Positions 46,550 to 56,308 are shown, counted from the first letter of the stretch. The stretch: DNA of 64,000 bases from Actinacidiphila yeochonensis CN732 (GCF_000745345.1 NZ_JQNR01000003.1:992001-1056000); one strand, 5' to 3'. Notes: a model not told the origin generated them from the letters alone. Made by a program: numbers and translations.

Positions 46550-47700
46550 GCGTCCACCCCGTACAGGGCGAGCAGCCGGCGCATCCGCTCCTCGGCCAGC
46601 GCCGGATCGGGGAACAGGCCCAGGGCGTCGGCCAGCTCGTAGGCCCGCGCCAGGTGGGGCAGTGGACGGGCGGACTGCAGCCCGCCGACCATCGTGAAGT
46701 GGTCCTGGTGCCCGGCGAGCCAGGCGAGGAGGACCACTCCGGTCTTGTAGAAGCGCGTAGGAGCCTGGAACAGGTGCCGTGACAGCTCGACGGTGGGGTC
46801 CAGGACCGCACGGAAGCCGGCGGTGTCACCGGTGTCCAGGGCGCTGACCGCGGCCGCGGCCAGCGGGGCGAGGGGATCGAAGATCCCCAGCAGGGCGTGG
46901 CTGAAACCTCGTTCGTCGCCGGCGATGAGCTCGGGATAGTTGAAGTCGTCACCGGTGTAGCAGCGGACACCCTGCGGCAGGAGGCGGCGCAGCGCCACCT
47001 CACGCCCCGCGTCCAGCAGTGAGATCTTCACACCGTCGACGCGATCAGGGTGCGCGGTAATGACGTCGAGGAACGTCTGGGTGGCGACGTCCAGGTCGTC
47101 GCTGCCCCAGTAGCCGGCCAGCGCGGGGTCGAACATCGGGCCGAGCCAGTGCAGCACCACCGGTTCGGACGACTGCCGCAACAGGTGGCCGTAGACCTCG
47201 AGGTAGTCCTCGGGGCCCTTGGCCACGGCTGCCAGGGCGCGTGAGGCCATCAGGATCGGCTGCGCCCCGGCCGCCTCGACCAGTGCCAGTTGCTCCTCGT
47301 AGGCGGCACGGACATCGGCGAGGGTCGGCTCAGCGGCGGTCAACTGGTCGGTGCCCACACCGCAGGCGATGCGTCCGCCGACCGCGAGGGCCTCGGCGGA
47401 CGACCTGCGGATCAGCTCCGCCGCGCTTCCCCAGTCGAGTCCCATACCGCGCTGAGCGGTGTCCATGGCCTCCGCCACGCCGAGGCCGTGCGCCCACAGG
47501 TGGCGGCGGAAGGCGAGGGTCGCGTCCCAGTCGACGGCGGAGGGTCCGTCCGCTCCCGCCCGCAGCGGATCGGCGACCACATGGGCGGCCGAGTACACCA
47601 CCCGGCTGCGCAGCGGCAGGGCGGCCGCACAGGTGACGGGTTCGGAACGGGGCTCATAGGAGTGCAGTTGGCCGGCACCGTCCGGCAGCATGAGGGTCAC
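46546..47700 (-). CDS. DUF993 dihydrodipicolinate-synthase-like protein
   Basis: A 384-residue TIM-barrel protein of the DUF993/DapA-like group (QRGMGLDWGSAAELIRRS, GTDQLTAAEPTLADVRAAYE, EPVVLHWLGPMFDPALAGYW, VDGVKISLLDAGREV). The Lys in VKISLL is in the Schiff-base position of the aldolase superfamily. Always seen with Gfo/Idh/MocA dehydrogenases and isomerases in sugar-catabolic operons; its exact reaction is not known to me. The GTG start overlaps the oxidoreductase stop (GTGA). Confidence 0.87.
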   Translation of the reverse strand: MTLMLPDGAGQLHSYEPRSEPVTCAAALPLRSRVVYSAAHVVADPLRAGADGPSAVDWDATLAFRRHLWAHGLGVAEAMDTAQRGMGLDWGSAAELIRRSSAEALAVGGRIACGVGTDQLTAAEPTLADVRAAYEEQLALVEAAGAQPILMASRALAAVAKGPEDYLEVYGHLLRQSSEPVVLHWLGPMFDPALAGYWGSDDLDVATQTFLDVITAHPDRVDGVKISLLDAGREVALRRLLPQGVRCYTGDDFNYPELIAGDERGFSHALLGIFDPLAPLAAAAVSALDTGDTAGFRAVLDPTVELSRHLFQAPTRFYKTGVVLLAWLAGHQDHFTMVGGLQSARPLPHLARAYELADALGLFPDPALAEERMRRLLALYGVDA

Positions 47701-48848
47701 AGTGACAGCTCCGGTACCTCGAACCGGCGGCCCTCGGCCGACGACTTCAGACCGAGCTCGGCCAGTTGCACTCCCCTGGCACCCGCCAGCAGGTCCCATC
47801 GCCACGGCTCGTCCAGGACCACATGGCGCAGGAAGAGCTCCCACTGCGCCTTGAAGCCGTTGCCGAACTCGGCGTTGTCCGGCACCTCCTGCCACTGCTC
47901 GCGGAACCGCTCCGTGGCGGGCAGGTCGGGGTTCCACACCGGCTTGGGAGTGGCTGACCGGTGCTGCACGCGGCAGTACCGCAGTCCCGCGACGGCCGAT
48001 CCGTGCGTCCCGTCCACCTGGAACTCCACCAGCTCGTCACGGTGGACACGCACCGCCCAGGAGGAGTTGATCTGCGCCACCGTGCCGCCCTCCAGCTCGA
48101 ACAGGCCGTAGGCCGCGTCGTCGGCGGTGGCGTCGTAGGGCGCGCCGCCCTCGTCCCAGCGCTGCGGGATGTGGGTGGCGGCGAGCGCCTGCACGCCGGT
48201 GACCCGGCCGAACAGCTCGTGCAGGACGTACTCCCAGTGGGGGAACATGTCGGCGATGATGCCGCCGCCGTCCTCGGTCCGGTAGTTCCAGGACGGCCGC
48301 TGGGCGTCCTGCCAGTCGCCCTCGAAGACCCAGTAGCCGAATTCGCCGCGCACGGAGAGGACGCGTCCGAAGAAGCCGCCCTCCACCAGGCGGCGCAGCT
48401 TCAGCAGCCCCGGCAGGAAGATCTTGTCCTGCACCACACCGTGCTTGACGCCCGCCGCCGCGGCCAGCCGGGCCAGCTCCAGGGCGCCGGCGAGCGTGGT
48501 ACCGCTGGGCTTCTCGCAGTAGATGTGCTTGCCCGCGGCGATGGCACGGCGGACGGCCTCCTCGCGGGCCGCCGTCACCTGGGCGTCGAAGTAGATCTCG
48601 ACGGACGGGTCGTCGAGCACCTCGGCCAGGTCGGTGGTCCAGTGCTCGATGCCGTGGCGTTCGGCGATCGCCCGCAGCGCGGGCTCGCGGCGGCCCACCA
48701 GCACCGGCTCGGGCCACAGCGTCGTGCCGTCGCCGAGGTCGAGCCCGCCCTGCTCGCGCAGGCTCAGGATCGAGCGGACCAGGTGTTGGCGGTAGCCCAT
48801 GCGTCCGGTGACGCCGTTCATAGCGATCCGGACGGTCCTGCGTGTCAT
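47697..48848 (-). CDS. Gfo/Idh/MocA-family sugar dehydrogenase
   Basis: A 383-residue NAD(P)-dependent oxidoreductase (RIAMNGVTGRMGYRQHLV nucleotide-binding, IYCEKPSGTTLAGAL with the catalytic E-K-P motif, DMFPHWEYVLHEL). It oxidises a hydroxyl of a sugar or cyclitol. It is the first gene of a three-gene operon and diverges from the LacI-type regulator, with two matching operators in the 319-bp gap. Confidence 0.93.
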   Translation of the reverse strand: MTRRTVRIAMNGVTGRMGYRQHLVRSILSLREQGGLDLGDGTTLWPEPVLVGRREPALRAIAERHGIEHWTTDLAEVLDDPSVEIYFDAQVTAAREEAVRRAIAAGKHIYCEKPSGTTLAGALELARLAAAAGVKHGVVQDKIFLPGLLKLRRLVEGGFFGRVLSVRGEFGYWVFEGDWQDAQRPSWNYRTEDGGGIIADMFPHWEYVLHELFGRVTGVQALAATHIPQRWDEGGAPYDATADDAAYGLFELEGGTVAQINSSWAVRVHRDELVEFQVDGTHGSAVAGLRYCRVQHRSATPKPVWNPDLPATERFREQWQEVPDNAEFGNGFKAQWELFLRHVVLDEPWRWDLLAGARGVQLAELGLKSSAEGRRFEVPELSL

Positions 48849-48932
48849 CGGAGCCTCTCCTCGCGGTCAGGTCTTCGGGCCGGACTCCCGCCGGACCTCA
48901 CCGGGGTCGTCGAGCACCGCGTTCCTCAAGAT

Positions 48933-48950
48933 GGCAAGCGCTTACTTGCC
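48933..48950. promoter_or_regulatory. LacI-type operator 1
   Basis: GGCAAGCGCTTACTTGCC contains the AAGCGCTT core with outer GGCAAG/CTTGCC arms. It lies 85 bp upstream of the dehydrogenase gene. It shares its core with operator 2, 58 bp away. Confidence 0.65.
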
Positions 48951-48999
48951 AGATACGCTAGCTTTCAGCGAGGGATTACGGCAATGGTCTTCTCGGAGC

Positions 49000-49013
49000 A
49001 GAAAGCGCTTTCT
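49000..49013. promoter_or_regulatory. LacI-type operator 2
   Basis: AGAAAGCGCTTTCT, a perfect 14-bp palindrome with the central GCGC typical of LacI-family sites. It lies 154 bp upstream of the LacI-type gene. Two sites with the same core between divergent genes suggest autoregulation plus control of the sugar operon. The remaining sequence of the gap holds no gene. Confidence 0.75.
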
Positions 49014-49167
49014 CTCTGGCTCTGTCGATCACCCGACCATCGCGACGCCGCACCGCCGCGGGGATGAGAGCATGTGCCGCACCCGCCCCTGACCCGGTTC
49101 GAACAGGACCGCCAGCACGCCGGAGCCGGACACCACCGGGCCGCGCCACGAGGAGGACCCCACCGAG

Positions 49168-50256
49168 ATGGCAGTGACCCTGGCCGATGTCGCCGCCCGC
49201 GCCGGCGTGTCCTCGGCGACCGTCTCGCGGGTGCTGAACGGCAACTACCCGGTGGCAGCGGGCACCCGGGAGCGGGTCAGGCGCGCGGTGGAGGAGCTGG
49301 ACTACGTCGTCAACGGCCAGGCCCGCGCCCTCGCGGCCGCCACGTCGGACCTGGTGGGTGTGCTGGTCAACGACGTGGCCGATCCCTTCTTCGGGCTGCT
49401 CGCCAGCGCGCTGCAGGGTGAGATCAGCGCCGCGCCGGGCAGCCCCGACAGCGGAAAGCTCGCCGTCGTCTGCAACACCGGCGGGTCACCCGAGGCCGAA
49501 CTCACCTACCTCACCCTCCTGGAGCGGCAGCGCGCCGCGGGTGTGGTGCTGACCGGCGGAGCGGTCGAGGACCCCGCCCACACGGCCGCGGTCGCCGCGC
49601 GGCTGGCCCGGCTTGCGGCGTCCGGCACCCGCGTCGTGCTGTGCGGGCGCCCGCCGCTCGCCCTTCCGGGTGACGCGCCCGCGCCGGCCTCCCTCACCTT
49701 CGACGACCGGGGCGGGGCACGCCGGCTGACCGAGCACCTGCTCTCGCTGGGCCACCGCAGGATCGGCTACGTCACCGGGCCGCCCGGCCGCAGCACGACC
49801 CGCCACCGGCTGGAGGGCCACCGGGCGGCGCTGGAAGCGCACGGACTCGGTCCCGGCACGGCGGACGGCGCCGCCGCGGAGGAGCTGATCGTCCGGGGCG
49901 GCTACGACCGGGCCTCCGGCTACGACGCCGCGCTCGAACTGCTGCGCAGGGACGGCACGGTGACGGCCGTCGCGGCCGCGAACGACACGGTGGCGCTCGG
50001 CGTGTGCGCGGCCCTCCGCGACCTCGGCCTGGACGTCCCCGGCGATGTCTCGGTGGCCGGGTTCGACGACCTGCCGTTCGGCATCGACGCCTCGCCCGCC
50101 CTGACCACCGTCCGCGTCCCGCTCCATGAGGCGGGCGTGCGGGCCGGGCGGCTGGTGCTGGGCCGGGTCGACCTGCCGCCGGGCGGAGTGGCCACCGTGC
50201 CCACCGAACTGATGGTCCGTGCCTCTACGGCACCCCCGCGGGACACCCGCCGCTGA
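49168..50256 (+). CDS. LacI-family transcriptional regulator
   Basis: 362 residues. The N-terminal HTH (VTLADVAARAGVSSATVSRV) and hinge (VNGQARALAAAT) precede a periplasmic-binding-protein-like effector domain (GVLVNDVADPFFGLLASALQ, GHRRIGYVTGP, VAAANDTVALGV, VAGFDDLPFG). AGGAGG upstream of the ATG. It is divergent from the dehydrogenase operon and is its probable repressor; the inducer is presumably that pathway's substrate. Confidence 0.93.
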   Translation: MAVTLADVAARAGVSSATVSRVLNGNYPVAAGTRERVRRAVEELDYVVNGQARALAAATSDLVGVLVNDVADPFFGLLASALQGEISAAPGSPDSGKLAVVCNTGGSPEAELTYLTLLERQRAAGVVLTGGAVEDPAHTAAVAARLARLAASGTRVVLCGRPPLALPGDAPAPASLTFDDRGGARRLTEHLLSLGHRRIGYVTGPPGRSTTRHRLEGHRAALEAHGLGPGTADGAAAEELIVRGGYDRASGYDAALELLRRDGTVTAVAAANDTVALGVCAALRDLGLDVPGDVSVAGFDDLPFGIDASPALTTVRVPLHEAGVRAGRLVLGRVDLPPGGVATVPTELMVRASTAPPRDTRR

Positions 50257-50424
50257 CCTCTTCACGGGGTTATCCACAGGCAGGGAACGGCCCTTCCCCG
50301 GCGCTGTCGCCACGCGAATACCTTGGGATCAGCCGAAGGAGACCGCACGGCGGAGAAGGGGGTCTGCCTCGGCGCGGGTTCAGCGGCGGCCAAGGACGCC
50401 GTGGCATACGGACAAGGGAGAGAG

Positions 50425-51135
50425 ATGCCCATTTCCATGACGAAGGTCGAGCAGACCGCACCCGGGCTGGTCAGCCTCTACAAGAACGCGGCCGTCAGCC
50501 TGGACAAGCGGGGGCTGACCGGCGAGCGTGCGGCCGTCTACCTGGTGCTGGACCGGTCGGGCAGCATGCGGGAGTTCTATCGCGACGGCACCGTTCAGCA
50601 CCTGGCAGAGCAGGTCCTCGGCCTGGCCGCGCACTTCGACGACGACGGCGTGGTGCCCCTGGTGTTCTTCTCCACCGACGTCGACGGTGTCACCGAGGTG
50701 TCGCTCACCGACTACACCGGGCGGATCGCCAAGCTCAACGACGCGTACGGCCACATGGGCAGGACCAACTACGCCGCCGCGATAGAGGCCGTCGTCGAGC
50801 ACTACCGGGAGTCCGGCTCGACGGCGCCGGCCTTCGTGGTCTTCCAGACCGACGGCGGGCCCAGCAGCCGGAGCGCCGCGGTGGAGGCCCTGTGCCGAGC
50901 CGCGCGGCTGCCCATGTTCTGGCAGTTCGTCGGGTTCGGCCAGGACGAGTTCCGATTCCTGCGGCGGCTGGACACGTTGCCGGTGCCGTCGGCGCGGGTG
51001 GTCGACAACGCGGGGTTCTTCGCGGCGGGTGCCGATCCGCGCTCCATACCCGACGGACAGCTGTACGACCTGCTCACCGCGGAGTTCCCCGAATGGCTGG
51101 CGTCGGCCCGCGAGCTGGGGATCGTCGGCGGCTGA
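50425..51135 (+). CDS. VWA-domain protein (TerF-like)
   Basis: 236 residues. The von Willebrand A fold has a complete metal-ion-dependent adhesion site: DRSGSM (DxSxS), the Thr in GHMGRTNYAAAI and the Asp in FQTDGGPSS. The region SLYKNAAVSLDKRGLTGERA and PMFWQFVGFGQDEFRFLRRL are characteristic of the TerF/TerY-like proteins of tellurite-type stress operons. No other ter gene (TerD, TerC) is adjacent, so it is an orphan here. The ATG has GGGAGAG upstream. Confidence 0.87.
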   Translation: MPISMTKVEQTAPGLVSLYKNAAVSLDKRGLTGERAAVYLVLDRSGSMREFYRDGTVQHLAEQVLGLAAHFDDDGVVPLVFFSTDVDGVTEVSLTDYTGRIAKLNDAYGHMGRTNYAAAIEAVVEHYRESGSTAPAFVVFQTDGGPSSRSAAVEALCRAARLPMFWQFVGFGQDEFRFLRRLDTLPVPSARVVDNAGFFAAGADPRSIPDGQLYDLLTAEFPEWLASARELGIVGG

Positions 51136-51291
51136 CGACGGGATGGCGGCGGACTGGCGGCGGACTGGCCATGGTTGACCAGGCCGGGTCCGGTGCCTGG
51201 TGCCGTGACCGGCAAGGTCCACCCGGTGGAGAAATGTTCTGGTGCGGCGAGCGGGGCACATCGTGCCGGGAGAGGTACTAGTGTCCGGCGA

Positions 51292-52089
51292 ATGAAGTTC
51301 GCCTTCTCCACCCTCGGTGTCCCATTCCTGCCTGTCGGGGAGGTCGTGCGGCTCGCCGGTGAGCACGGCTACCACGGCGTCGAACTGCGCGCGAGCGAAG
51401 AGGGTCCGGTGCACACCGGCCTGAGCGCCGACGAACGCCGCGCTGTCGTCGGGCAGTTCGCCGACGGCGGGGTGGCGGTGCTGGCCGTGGCCGGGTACGC
51501 GAAGGTCGCGGCTCCGGGACCGGACAAGCCGGTACTCGCGGAGATCGAGGCGCTTCTCGCGCTGGCCGCCGACCTGGGCGCGTCCTTCGTACGGGTCTTC
51601 CCCGGCGGTGGGGACGCGGGAGCGGCGGAGGCCGACGCGGCCGCGGCCCGACGACTCGCCGCCGTCGCCGAGGTCGCGGAGGACCTCGGTGTGCGCGTGC
51701 TGCTGGAGACCCACGACTCGCACCGGGCGGGAGCGGACATCGCACGGGTGCTCGGCCCTGTCGGCCACCGCTGGGCCGGCGCCCTGTGGGACGTGATGCA
51801 CACCTGGCTGGCCGGAGAGCAGCCGTCGGAGACCTTTCCGGCCGTCGCGCCCTACCTGGGTTACGTGCAGGTCAAGGACATCGCGTCGGCGCAGGACCTG
51901 ACCCCCCTGCCGCTGGGCTCCGGTGTGCTGCCACTGGCGGAGACCGTCGAGGTGCTCAGCCGCGCCGGATGGGACGGCTGGCTGTGCTGGGAGTACGAGA
52001 AGCGATGGTACGAGCAGGCCGCTGAGCTGCCCCCGCTGCTGACCCCGGGCCGGGAGCATCTGATGCGGCTGCTCACGGAGTCGGTCTGA
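51292..52089 (+). CDS. Sugar phosphate isomerase/epimerase (TIM barrel)
   Basis: A 265-residue xylose-isomerase-like protein: MKFAFSTLGVPFLPVGEVVR, YHGVELRASEEG, SFVRVFPGGGD, VRVLLETHDSHR (metal Glu and His), WDVMHTW and YVQVKDIASAQDL. ATG 51292 starts the conserved fold; the longer ORF has no ribosome site. It may work with the sugar operon at 45.7-48.8 kb, but is on the other strand with its own promoter. Confidence 0.87.
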   Translation: MKFAFSTLGVPFLPVGEVVRLAGEHGYHGVELRASEEGPVHTGLSADERRAVVGQFADGGVAVLAVAGYAKVAAPGPDKPVLAEIEALLALAADLGASFVRVFPGGGDAGAAEADAAAARRLAAVAEVAEDLGVRVLLETHDSHRAGADIARVLGPVGHRWAGALWDVMHTWLAGEQPSETFPAVAPYLGYVQVKDIASAQDLTPLPLGSGVLPLAETVEVLSRAGWDGWLCWEYEKRWYEQAAELPPLLTPGREHLMRLLTESV

Positions 52090-52184
52090 GGACCGAAGGG
52101 CCGGCAGGCCGGACCTCGCGACCGAGGGCGGAACGGCGCACGACGGGCGTCCATGGCACGCCTGTCCGGCCGTCCCGCCGTGGG

Positions 52185-52232
52185 CGGCGACGGCGAGGCA
52201 ATGCCCGAGGAGGGCACCCCTCGCCGTCGCCG
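52185..52232. terminator. Bidirectional terminator between convergent genes
   Basis: A 14-bp perfect stem (CGGCGACGGCGAGG and its complement) around a 20-nt loop that itself contains TGCCC/GGGCA. Centred between the isomerase stop (52089) and the ABC exporter stop (52313). Confidence 0.8.
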
Positions 52233-52312
52233 GCCTGAGAGGGCGCGGAGCGGAGGCGGACGGGACGGGCTCGGCGATTGCCGGTCGGACCAGTACGGTC
52301 GCGAAGCGCGGC

Positions 52313-55300
52313 TCAGACGGTCTCGCTGACCTCGCCCGTGAAGGTCCGCCACAGCCGGGCGTACTGGCCGCCGCGGGCGAGCAGCTCGTCATGGGTGCCG
52401 TCCTCCACGACCCGCCCGTGGTCCAGGACGACCACCCGGTCGGCGCGGGCAGCGGTGCTGAGCCGGTGGGCCACGACCAGGGTGGTACGGCGCACCGCCA
52501 GTCGGTCGGCGGCCTCGTTGACCACGGCCTCGGTGGCGAGGTCGAGGGCCGCGGTGGCCTCGTCGAGCAGCAGCACGGCGGGGTCGACCAATTGGGCTCG
52601 GGCGAGCGCGATGAGCTGGCGCTGCCCAGCGGAAAGGTTTCGTCCCCGGTCGGTCACCTCATGGAGGTAACCGCCCTCCAGGGTGGCGATCATGGCGTCG
52701 GCACCCACCGCGCGGGCCGCGGCCTCCACTTCGGCGTCCGTAGCGTCCATCCGGCCGTAGGCGATGGCGTCGCGAATCGTGCCGGCGAAGAGATACGGCT
52801 CCTGGGGGACGACGCCGAGTCGCTGCCGGTAGCCGGCGAGGTCGAACGTCCGGATGTCCGTGCCGTCCACCAGCACCGCGCCCTCGGTGGGGTCGTAGTA
52901 ACGCGCGATCAGCTTGACCAATGTGGACTTGCCCGCACCGGTCTCGCCCACGAAGGCGACCGTCTGCCCGGCCGGAACGCGCAGGTCGACACCGCTGAGC
53001 GCGTCGGCGTCAGCCGTGCCGTACCGGAATCTCACCCCGCGGAACTCGACGTCGCCGGTGAGCGCGCCGACCGCGCGCGGGTTCTCGGCGGCGGGAGTGG
53101 TGGTGGGGGTGCGCAGCAGTTCGCGGATGCGGCCCATGGAGACGGACGCCTGCTGGTAGCCGTCGAAGACCTGTGAGAGCTGCTGCACCGGCGAGAAGAA
53201 GAGGTCGATGTAGAGCAGGTAGGCGACAAGCGCGCCCGCCGACAGCGTGCCGGCGTTGACCCGGTGGCTTCCGACGATCAGCACCAGCGCGGCGGCGACG
53301 CTGGAGAGCAACTGCACGAAGGGGAAGTACACGGAGATCAGGTGCTGTCCGCGCACCCGCGCCCGGCGGTAGTCGTTGCTCCGGTCGAGGAAGCGCTCCG
53401 CGCCGTGCTGCTCGCCCCGGAACGCCTGGACGACACGGAGGCCGGCCACGTGCTCCTGGAGGTCGGCGTTCACGATGGCGATCCGCTCACGGGCCGCCTC
53501 GTAGGCGCGCACGGACTTGCGGCGGAAGATCCACGTGCCGACGACCAGGACCGGAAGGGTGGCGAAGACCAGCAGCGCCAGTTCGACGTCGATGGCGAGG
53601 AGCGCCACCAGGATGCCGACGAAGGTGAGCACGCTGACCACGGCGGTGACCATGCCGGTCTGGAGGAACGTGGAGAGGGCGTCCACGTCGGTGGTCATCC
53701 GGGTCATGATCCGGCCGGACAGCTCACGCTCGTAGTAGTCCAGGCCCAGGCGGTGCAGGTGGGCGAAGATCTTGACCCGGAGGCCGTACAGGACGCGCTC
53801 ACCCGTGCGGCCGGCGAGCAGCGTGGAGGCCCACTCGACCGCCCACTGGACCAGGACCAGGACCAGGCCGACGATCGACGCCGCCCAGACCGCGTGCAGC
53901 GCCTGCTGGCGCACCCCGGAGTCGATGCCGTGGCGGATCAGCACCGGCAGCAGCAGCCCGGCGAGGGCGTCGACCGCGACCAGGCCGAGGCTGAGCAGGA
54001 GCGGGGCGCGGAAGCCCCGCAGCATGCTGGTCAGGCCGAAGCCGTGGTCCGCTCGCCGCGCCGCCTTCTCGTCCACCTCGGGCATGTCCAGAGCGGGTGG
54101 CAGCGCGGCGACCTTGGCCAGCAGCTCGGGGGTGGCCGGCATCCCGGCCAGTGCGCCGGCCATCCCGCCCGGGCCGCCCATCGACCGCGGCCGGGCCACC
54201 GTGGTCGCGCCGGCCGCGGGGCGCGGATCATCCGCTCCGTTCTCCGGGCCGCGCAGGTGTTCCGGCCAGAGCTCCGGAGTGACGGTGCCCCGCGACACAC
54301 CGCTGTCCCCGCCTCCGTCGGCGGCACCCTCTCGGGTGACCTCCTCGGCCTCCGCCACGGCCTCGGCTCCGGCGTCGTCCAGCAGCAGGCACTGGGGATC
54401 GGAGCAGCCGGACCCGGCCGGTACCCCGTGGGGACATCGCGCCGTGGCAGCGGTGCCGGCGGGGTCGAGTTCGACCACGTCGGCTCCGAGCGCGTCGGGG
54501 TCGGTGAGGAGCGCGCGGTACAGCGGGCTGCGTGCCTGGAGTTCCTCGTGGGTACCGACGTCGGACAGCTTTCCGCCGTCCAGGACGGCGATCCGGTCGG
54601 CGAGCGCGAGCGTCGAGCGCCGGTGGGCGATCAGCAGGGTCGTGCGGCCGCGCATCACCTCGCGCAGGGCGTCGAAGATCTCGGCCTCGACCCGCGCGTC
54701 GATCGCCGAGGTGGCGTCGTCGAGCAGGAGCAGGCGCGGGTCGGTGAGGACGGCCCGGGCGAGTGCGATCCGCTGGCGCTGCCCGCCGGAGAGGGTCAGG
54801 CCCTGCTCGCCGACGACGGTGTCGTAGCCCTGGGGGAGCGCCTCGATGAAGCCGTGGGCCTGTGCGACACGGGTGGCGGCCAGGACCTCCTCGTCGGTGG
54901 CTTCGGGGCGGCCGTACGCGATGTTGGCCCGCACGGTGTCGGAGAAGAGGAAGCTGTCCTCGGGGACGAGGCCGATCGCGGAGCGGAGCGAGTCGAAGGT
55001 GAGCTCCCTGACGTCGATGCCGCCTATCCGTACCGCGCCGCCGGTCACGTCGTACAGGCGGGGCAGCAGCAGGGAGACGGTGGACTTGCCCGATCCGGAG
55101 GCGCCGACGACGGCCATGGTCTCGCCCGGCGCCACGGTCAGGTCGAAGCCGTCCAGCACCGGGCGTCCGGCCTTGTAGCCGAAGGAGACGCTGTCGAAGT
55201 CGACAACGGCCGGGGTGTCCGCCGGCAGGGTGCGGTCGCCCTCCTCAAGGGTGGGCCTGGTGTCGATGAGCTCCAGGACCCGTTCGACGCCCGCGCGGGC

Positions 55301-56308
55301 CTGCTGGCCGACGGTGAGCATCATGGTGAGCATCCGGACCGGGCCGGTCAGCTGGGCGAGATACGTGGAGAACGCCACGAAGGTGCCGAGGCTGATCTCG
55401 CCCCGGGCGGCCATCCAGCCGCCGAGAGCCAGCATTCCGATCTGGCCCAGGGAGGGGACCGCCTGGAGGGCGGGCGTGTACCGGGCGGTGAGGCGGACGG
55501 TGCGCAGCCGGCCGGCGAACAGCCTGCGGCTGACCCGCTCCAGCTTCGCCATCTCCTGGCTCTCCTGCCCGAAGCCCTTGACCACCCGCACGCCCGTGAC
55601 CGACCCGTCGACGATGCCCGCCACGGCGGCCGCCTGCCCCTGGGCGTACCAGGTCGCGGGGAAGAGCTTCGCGCGGCTGCGGACCGCGATGAACCACAGC
55701 GCCGGGGCGACCGCGAGCGCGATCACCGTGAGGAGCGGGGAGAGGACCAGCATGACGACCAGCGACAGCACGAACAGCAGCAGGTTGCCGATCATGACGG
55801 GGAGCATGAACATGAGCCCCTGGATCAGCTGGAGGTCGCTGGTGGCGCGGCCGACGACCTGTCCGGTGCTCAGTTCGTCCTGCCGCCGTCCGTCCAGGCG
55901 CATGATCGACCGGAACATGTCCTCGCGCAGGTCGTGCTGGACGTCGAGGCCGAGCCGGCCGCCGTAGAAGCGGCGCAGGTAGGTCAGCACGTAGACGACC
56001 ACGGCGGCTCCCACGAGGGTCGCGGCCCACGGGGCCAGCGGCTGGTCGTGGCCGACGATGACGTGGTCGATGATCACCTTGGGGACGAGCGGGACCAGCG
56101 CGGTGACCCCCATGCCGACCAGGGACGCCCCGAGCGAGAGGAGCACACTGCGCTTGTACCGCCACGCGTAGCCGCTGAGCCGCCGCAGCCAGCCGGGGGC
56201 CTGCGCGGGGCCGCTCTCCGGGCTTCCGTCCTGGCCGTGTCCCGTGCCGTGGCCGTGCCCGAGGTCCCGGCCACCCTTGTCGGGCGTCACCGCCCTCGTC
56301 TTCCCCAC
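52313..56308 (-). CDS. Double ABC exporter in one chain (TMD-NBD-TMD-NBD)
   Basis: 1331 residues, two fused half-exporters. TMD1 (about residues 40-330), NBD1 (Walker A GASGSGKST near 404, LSGGQRQRIALARA, Walker B LLLLDDATSAID), linker, TMD2 (about 770-1070), NBD2 (Walker A GETGAGKST near 1120, LSAGQRQLIALARA, LLLDEATAALD). NBD1 has Asp where the catalytic Glu belongs and NBD2 has LSAGQ instead of LSGGQ; these two fall in the same composite ATP site, so one site is degenerate, as in heterodimeric exporters. The linker has three Cys (CPHGVPAGSGCSDPQC, about 626-641). Start: GTG with GGGAGG. The substrate is unknown (drug, lipid or peptide). Confidence 0.92.
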   Translation of the reverse strand: MGKTRAVTPDKGGRDLGHGHGTGHGQDGSPESGPAQAPGWLRRLSGYAWRYKRSVLLSLGASLVGMGVTALVPLVPKVIIDHVIVGHDQPLAPWAATLVGAAVVVYVLTYLRRFYGGRLGLDVQHDLREDMFRSIMRLDGRRQDELSTGQVVGRATSDLQLIQGLMFMLPVMIGNLLLFVLSLVVMLVLSPLLTVIALAVAPALWFIAVRSRAKLFPATWYAQGQAAAVAGIVDGSVTGVRVVKGFGQESQEMAKLERVSRRLFAGRLRTVRLTARYTPALQAVPSLGQIGMLALGGWMAARGEISLGTFVAFSTYLAQLTGPVRMLTMMLTVGQQARAGVERVLELIDTRPTLEEGDRTLPADTPAVVDFDSVSFGYKAGRPVLDGFDLTVAPGETMAVVGASGSGKSTVSLLLPRLYDVTGGAVRIGGIDVRELTFDSLRSAIGLVPEDSFLFSDTVRANIAYGRPEATDEEVLAATRVAQAHGFIEALPQGYDTVVGEQGLTLSGGQRQRIALARAVLTDPRLLLLDDATSAIDARVEAEIFDALREVMRGRTTLLIAHRRSTLALADRIAVLDGGKLSDVGTHEELQARSPLYRALLTDPDALGADVVELDPAGTAATARCPHGVPAGSGCSDPQCLLLDDAGAEAVAEAEEVTREGAADGGGDSGVSRGTVTPELWPEHLRGPENGADDPRPAAGATTVARPRSMGGPGGMAGALAGMPATPELLAKVAALPPALDMPEVDEKAARRADHGFGLTSMLRGFRAPLLLSLGLVAVDALAGLLLPVLIRHGIDSGVRQQALHAVWAASIVGLVLVLVQWAVEWASTLLAGRTGERVLYGLRVKIFAHLHRLGLDYYERELSGRIMTRMTTDVDALSTFLQTGMVTAVVSVLTFVGILVALLAIDVELALLVFATLPVLVVGTWIFRRKSVRAYEAARERIAIVNADLQEHVAGLRVVQAFRGEQHGAERFLDRSNDYRRARVRGQHLISVYFPFVQLLSSVAAALVLIVGSHRVNAGTLSAGALVAYLLYIDLFFSPVQQLSQVFDGYQQASVSMGRIRELLRTPTTTPAAENPRAVGALTGDVEFRGVRFRYGTADADALSGVDLRVPAGQTVAFVGETGAGKSTLVKLIARYYDPTEGAVLVDGTDIRTFDLAGYRQRLGVVPQEPYLFAGTIRDAIAYGRMDATDAEVEAAARAVGADAMIATLEGGYLHEVTDRGRNLSAGQRQLIALARAQLVDPAVLLLDEATAALDLATEAVVNEAADRLAVRRTTLVVAHRLSTAARADRVVVLDHGRVVEDGTHDELLARGGQYARLWRTFTGEVSETV

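Noticed and set aside
43112-46642. 1176-residue plus-strand ORF over recD2 and the isomerase
   Set aside because: Antisense shadow crossing two real genes and a terminator.
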